The position numbers and the translations under genes were made by a program. Positions 38,921-42,012 of a stretch of 42,012 bases of DNA are shown here, piece after piece (the stretch's first letter is position 1; each line of letters begins with the position of its first letter). Origin of the DNA: Candidatus Thermoplasmatota archaeon (lineage in GTDB: Archaea > Thermoplasmatota > SW-10-69-26 > JACQPN01 > JAIVGT01); contig DATLFM010000075.1 of the NCBI GenBank assembly GCA_035541015.1, positions 1-42,012 of the forward strand. Direction: 5' to 3'. The notes below the pieces were generated by a model that worked only from the letters and a program-made list of their open reading frames with translations, did no database searches and had not been told where the DNA came from.

Positions 38921-39393
38921 GCGCCTTCGCCTCCGGGGGAGGGGGGCGTCGCGCGCGCCTCGCGCAGGCCCTCCGTGTAGTCCTCGCCCACGACGCGCAT
39001 CTGGCCGCGACGGGCCGCGACGATCGCAAAGCTCTTCGTCTTCGAGAGCGGGCGGCACTCCATGAGGGTCACGTCGTCGCCGGGCTGCGCGGCGATGCAG
39101 GGCGGGTTGTGCGCGGCGTAGCGGCCCGTGCGGCGCTCGTACCGCTCGTACTTGGGCACAAAGCGCAGGTGCTCGCGCTCGACGACGGCCGTCTTGTCCA
39201 TCTTCGAGGACACGACCTTGCCGGCGATGCGGAAGCCGCGGACGCGCAGCGTGCCGTGGAAGGGGCAGTCGCCGTCGTCGCAGGTCCGCTCCGGCGCCGG
39301 CACGTCGATGCCGATGTTGCGGGCGGCCTGCGAAGCGCCGCGCGTGCGGGACCGGGCGGCCGTGCCTTTCTCCGTCGTTGCTTGCTTGGCCAT
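38917..39393 (-). CDS. rps17: 30S ribosomal protein S17
   Basis: The 158-residue archaeal S17 (S11e) has a charged N-terminal extension, '[24 protein letters not shown]', the S17 core '[31 protein letters not shown]' and '[21 protein letters not shown]'. The roughly 20 residues after the core (Pro/Gly/Glu-rich) extend beyond the usual C-terminus. It follows the RNase P Rpp29 gene by 21 nt. Confidence 0.96.
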   Translation of the reverse strand: MAKQATTEKGTAARSRTRGASQAARNIGIDVPAPERTCDDGDCPFHGTLRVRGFRIAGKVVSSKMDKTAVVEREHLRFVPKYERYERRTGRYAAHNPPCIAAQPGDDVTLMECRPLSKTKSFAIVAARRGQMRVVGEDYTEGLREARATPPSPGGEGA

Positions 39394-39414
39394 GTCGTCA
39401 CCTTGGTTGAAACG

Positions 39415-39654
39415 TCAGCCTCGGAGGCGATCCTCCGGGCGCTTGGCGATCGTCGATCCTTCCACGACCGCCTCCGAGCCGTCGGGGGCCTTCACGCGGA
39501 ACGTGCTTCCGCGCTTGGGAACGACGCGCTCGCGGTCGTCCGACGCGATGCGGAGGGTCTCCCGGGTCTCGTCCACGACGGTGCCCGCGATGCCCGCGTA
39601 GGGGGCGGGGGCGAGCACCTCCGCGTGGAATCCGATCCAGTCCGTCCGCGTCAC
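39415..39654 (-). CDS. rnp1: RNase P protein component 1 (Rpp29)
   Basis: The 79-residue Sm-like beta-barrel protein: 'IGFHAEVLAPAPYAGIAGTVVDETRETLRI', 'RVVPKRGSTFRVKAPDG' and 'VEGSTIAKRPEDRLRG'. Rpp29 pairs with Rpp21 (gene at 20120-20479) in archaeal RNase P. The start is a GTG at 39654 with a strong ribosome-binding site (AGGAGG, 6 nt upstream). Its place between aIF1 and S17 is the usual archaeal arrangement. Confidence 0.92.
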   Translation of the reverse strand: MTRTDWIGFHAEVLAPAPYAGIAGTVVDETRETLRIASDDRERVVPKRGSTFRVKAPDGSEAVVEGSTIAKRPEDRLRG

Positions 39655-39665
39655 GTCGATCCTCC

Positions 39666-39965
39666 TCACTTCACTTCCGCGTTGAATCCCATGTTCTCGA
39701 GCACCTGCTTCACCTTCTGCCGGTGCTCGCCCTGAAGCTCGATCTTGCCGTCCTTCTGGGTTCCCCCGCAGGCGCAGCGGTTCTTGAGCTCCGTCGTGAG
39801 ATGCCCGATGTCGATGTCCGTGGGGTCGATCCCCTCGACGATCGTCACCATCTTGCCGTAGCGCCGGGCGACCGAGTAGATCTGGATGCGCTGCTGCTCC
39901 CGCGCGATCTCCTCGCAGACGCAGATCTCCGTGGGCAGCCCGCATTTCTGGCACACTTCCGCCAC
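39666..39965 (-). CDS. sui1: Translation initiation factor aIF1 (SUI1 family)
   Basis: The 99-residue factor controls start-codon fidelity. It has an N-terminal cysteine cluster ('[17 protein letters not shown]') typical of archaeal SUI1 and then the SUI1 fold '[44 protein letters not shown]'. The GTG at 39965 overlaps the rpl29 stop by one base, with AGGAGGAG upstream. It sits between rpl29 and rnp1 in the expected order. Confidence 0.95.
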   Translation of the reverse strand: MAEVCQKCGLPTEICVCEEIAREQQRIQIYSVARRYGKMVTIVEGIDPTDIDIGHLTTELKNRCACGGTQKDGKIELQGEHRQKVKQVLENMGFNAEVK

Positions 39966-40384
39966 TAGGCGCTCTCCTCCTTGGAGGCACGCGTTCGCTT
40001 CGAATCCTTCTTGACCCGCTCCTTGGCCGCGGCCGTCTCCGCCTTCGTGGCGCCGACCTTGGCCGAGGCGGGTTTGGGCTTCGGCGGGGCGGGCCGGGCG
40101 GACGCCCGGCGGCGCGCGGCGGGCGAGGGGGCCGATTCGCCGCGGTGCCGCTCGCCCCGCGCGACGGTGCGCAGGCGGCGGCCCGTGCGGAACTCCTCCT
40201 CGCGGACGAGCGTGAGGATCCGCGCGATCGTGCGTCGGAGGTCCCCGATCCGGCCCGGGTTCTTGACGGCGCCGCCCATCGCGGCGAGGCCCCGCTGGTG
40301 CATGAGCTCGCCGCGCGTCTCGGCGAGGATCTTCAGCTTGTCGTCGTGGCTCATGCCCCGGATCTCGCGGGCCTTCACGCCCAT
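39965..40384 (-). CDS. rpl29: 50S ribosomal protein L29 with basic tail
   Basis: The 139-residue protein has the L29 core ('[36 protein letters not shown]', '[25 protein letters not shown]', about 1-70) and then a Lys/Arg/Ala/Pro-rich tail of about 65 residues. L29 is normally about 65-75 residues, so the tail is an addition. The start overlaps the rps3 stop by one base. Confidence 0.94.
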   Translation of the reverse strand: MGVKAREIRGMSHDDKLKILAETRGELMHQRGLAAMGGAVKNPGRIGDLRRTIARILTLVREEEFRTGRRLRTVARGERHRGESAPSPAARRRASARPAPPKPKPASAKVGATKAETAAAKERVKKDSKRTRASKEESA

Positions 40385-41262
40385 CAGCGCTCACCCCGCA
40401 GGATGTCGCTCTTGATCTTCCGGGCGAGCTTCTCCCCGAGCACGGTCGCAAGGTCCTCCTCGGAGGCCTCGCGCAGGCTCTCGACGTCGGAAAAGCCGGC
40501 CTCCTCGAGGGCCTTGGCCTTGACCTTCCCGATGCCTTCGACGTCCGTGAGCCGGCCGCCACGCTTGCCCGTGGGCGCAGCCGGCATCTCGCCGACCTCG
40601 CCTTCGACGGGCACGGCGGGCGCAGGCGCGGGCGCTGGCGCCTGCGGGACGACTTGCGTGGAGCCCGCCTCGCCGGCGTAGGTCACCTCGTCGGGCAGCT
40701 TCGCGTTGGGGTCCATGATGGCCACGCGCACGCCGATCGTTCCGAGCTTCTTGCGCGCGGTCGCGTAGCCCAAGCGCATCCACTGGAGCGCGGGCTCGCC
40801 GCAGTGCTTGATGTGGCCGGCCGTGAACTTCTCCATGCGCGCGCGGCCGCCGGTGATCTTTCCGCCGATCTTGATCTGGCATCCCTTGGCGCCGGACTCC
40901 ATGATGCGGCGCAGCGTGGAGTGGCCGGCGCGCCGGAAGTGCCAGCCGCGCTCCAGCGCCTCGGCGAGCTTGACGGCCATGATCTGGGCGTTCAGGGAGG
41001 GGTTGCTGTCCTCCTGCACGTCGATCTGGGGGTTGTCGAGCTGGAAGCGGTTCGTGAGGTCGTCCGTGAGCTTCTTGATCGTGGCGCCGCGGCGGCCGAT
41101 GACAAAGCCCGGGCGCTCGGCGACAAGCGTGATGCGCGTGCCCATGGGCGTGCGCTGGATGTCGACGCCGCCGAAACCGGCCTTCTCGGTCTCGCGCTTC
41201 AGGTACTCGCGCACCATCACGCGCCGCATGCGCTCGTTCACGAGCTTGCGCTCGACCGCCAT
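40384..41262 (-). CDS. rps3: 30S ribosomal protein S3 with C-terminal helix-hairpin-helix domain
   Basis: The 292-residue protein has a KH domain ('[23 protein letters not shown]', about 47-70) and the S3 C-terminal domain ('[35 protein letters not shown]', '[11 protein letters not shown]'-like '[16 protein letters not shown]'). A Pro/Ala linker (206-232) follows, and a helix-hairpin-helix domain occupies about 237-289 ('[17 protein letters not shown]'). That domain is strikingly like the N-terminal domain of L32e in the same operon. The overlap with rpl22 is one base. Confidence 0.95.
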   Translation of the reverse strand: MAVERKLVNERMRRVMVREYLKRETEKAGFGGVDIQRTPMGTRITLVAERPGFVIGRRGATIKKLTDDLTNRFQLDNPQIDVQEDSNPSLNAQIMAVKLAEALERGWHFRRAGHSTLRRIMESGAKGCQIKIGGKITGGRARMEKFTAGHIKHCGEPALQWMRLGYATARKKLGTIGVRVAIMDPNAKLPDEVTYAGEAGSTQVVPQAPAPAPAPAVPVEGEVGEMPAAPTGKRGGRLTDVEGIGKVKAKALEEAGFSDVESLREASEEDLATVLGEKLARKIKSDILRGER

Positions 41263-41741
41263 TACTTCTCCTCCTCCTTCTCGGACTTCTCGGACAGCAC
41301 GATCTCGATGTGGCAGGTGGCCGTGTTCCACGGCGTGGCGCGGCCGTGTGCGCGCTGCATCGTGCCCTGGATGGGCGCGGCGCGCTGGCAGGCGGCGTGC
41401 GAGACGACCATCTTCTCGGGGTCGAGGCCCTTGTACTCGGCGTTGGCCTCGGCGCCCTTCACGACCTCCAGCACCTTGCCGGCGGCCTTGACGGGGAACT
41501 GCCCGGGGCCCACCTTGCCGCGCCGGTGCGCGACCTTGCGCTTGTGGCGCACGAAGGGCACCGCGGTCTCGAGCTCCTGGACCTCCTCGAGGAAGGCCTT
41601 GGCGCGCTCCAGGCTCATGCCCTTGATGGCCTTGCACACGTTGACCACGTGCTTGGGCTTGACCGGCACCTCGCGGGCCGAAGCGATGGCCGTCTTCTCC
41701 GGGTCCGGCTTGACCGAGTATCCGTAGGTGGGCATGGGCAT
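41262..41741 (-). CDS. rpl22: 50S ribosomal protein L22
   Basis: The 159-residue archaeal L22 (L17e): 'YGYSVKPDPEKTAIASAREVPVKPKHVVNVCKAIKG', 'AVPFVRHKRKVAHRRG' and the conserved 'AAPIQGTMQRAHGRATPWNTATCHIEIVL' exit-tunnel hairpin region. It ends in a short Glu/Lys tail. The ATG at 41741 shares bases with the rps19 stop (TGATG); a GTG one codon upstream is possible. Confidence 0.97.
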   Translation of the reverse strand: MPMPTYGYSVKPDPEKTAIASAREVPVKPKHVVNVCKAIKGMSLERAKAFLEEVQELETAVPFVRHKRKVAHRRGKVGPGQFPVKAAGKVLEVVKGAEANAEYKGLDPEKMVVSHAACQRAAPIQGTMQRAHGRATPWNTATCHIEIVLSEKSEKEEEK

Positions 41742-42012
41742 CACTTCAGCGGCATGAACTTCGAGCCGCGCGTCGCGCCGACGCCGGGCCCGGTGTGGCG
41801 GACGCTCTTCCGCGTCAGGACGAACTCGCCGAGGTAGTGGCCGACCATGTCGGGCGCGACCTCGAAGCGGGCGAACTCCTTGCCGTTGTGCACGGCGAAG
41901 CTGCGGCCCACGAAGCTGGGCAGGATGGGCATGTCGCGGAGGTGCGTGCGCAGGGTCACGCCGGGGTCCGTCTTCTGGACGCGCTTCAGGAGGTGCTGGT
42001 GCTCCTCGCTGA
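41741..42012 (-). CDS. rps19: 30S ribosomal protein S19 (partial, runs off the right edge)
   Basis: The C-terminal 89 residues or so of archaeal S19 (S15e): 'DPGVTLRTHLRDMPILPSFVGRSFAVHNGKEF', 'MVGHYLGEFVLTRKSVRHTGPGVGATRGSKFMPLK'. The N-terminus lies beyond the window, where L2 would normally precede it. Confidence 0.97.
   Translation of the reverse strand, partial: SEEHQHLLKRVQKTDPGVTLRTHLRDMPILPSFVGRSFAVHNGKEFARFEVAPDMVGHYLGEFVLTRKSVRHTGPGVGATRGSKFMPLK

Overview
This 42 kb window is high-GC archaeal chromosome. The main evidence is an archaeal/eukaryotic-type ribosomal protein cluster (L19e, L32e, S4e, and aIF1 and Rpp29 placed between L29 and S17), together with Cbf5, aIF5B, an archaeal DNA ligase, an archaeal-type adenylate kinase, an EMC3/DUF106 protein and an intron-containing tRNA-Thr. 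TATA boxes lie about 25 nt upstream of start codons, which points to leaderless mRNAs. The absence of L34e and L14e between secY and cbf5, and the membrane-anchored winged-helix proteins, fit a euryarchaeal lineage near Thermoplasmatota, but that placement is inference.

Layout. 1-2.7 kb: the end of an unidentified gene, then two divergent membrane-anchored winged-helix (wHTH) regulators with a tiny Cys-rich membrane protein. 2.7-8.7 kb: long-chain acyl-CoA synthetase, S-adenosylmethionine hydrolase (DUF62), a secreted seven-bladed propeller protein and ATP-dependent DNA ligase. 8.7-14.3 kb: a small secreted Cys-rich protein, an RNB-type exoribonuclease, an ABC-2 exporter pair and a PAC2 protein. 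14.4-18 kb: tRNA-Cys, a sialidase-like lipoprotein and a membrane-anchored subtilase. 18-20.5 kb: an rnp4-yhbY-aIF5B operon. 20.5-23.4 kb: an MFS transporter and a second sialidase-like lipoprotein. 23.4-26.6 kb: an RNA-rich accessory patch with tRNA-Glu, tRNA-Ser, intron-containing tRNA-Thr, perfect hairpins, a repeated tRNA 3' end, a 10-bp phased repeat, a ubiquitin-like/methyltransferase fusion and two helical stress-type proteins. 26.6-42 kb: one long minus-strand superoperon that reads, in transcription order, S19-L22-S3-L29-aIF1-Rpp29-S17-L14-L24-S4e-L5-S14-S8-L6-L32e-L19e-L18-S5-L30-L15-secY-adk-EMC3-cmk-cbf5.

How the genes work together. The right third makes ribosomal subunits, the translocon, a membrane insertase and rRNA pseudouridine synthase. 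The left two thirds mix housekeeping genes with secreted or surface proteins. The most unusual items are: (1) a ThiS/MoaD/SAMP-like ubiquitin fold ending in Gly-Gly, joined in frame to a class I methyltransferase; (2) a 683-residue SecY with about four extra membrane segments between its third and fourth canonical helices; (3) an EMC3-type insertase with a roughly 177-residue insert; (4) similar helix-hairpin-helix domains on both S3 and L32e; (5) hairpins directly upstream of all four tRNA genes; (6) a four-unit 10-bp phased GTATRC repeat.
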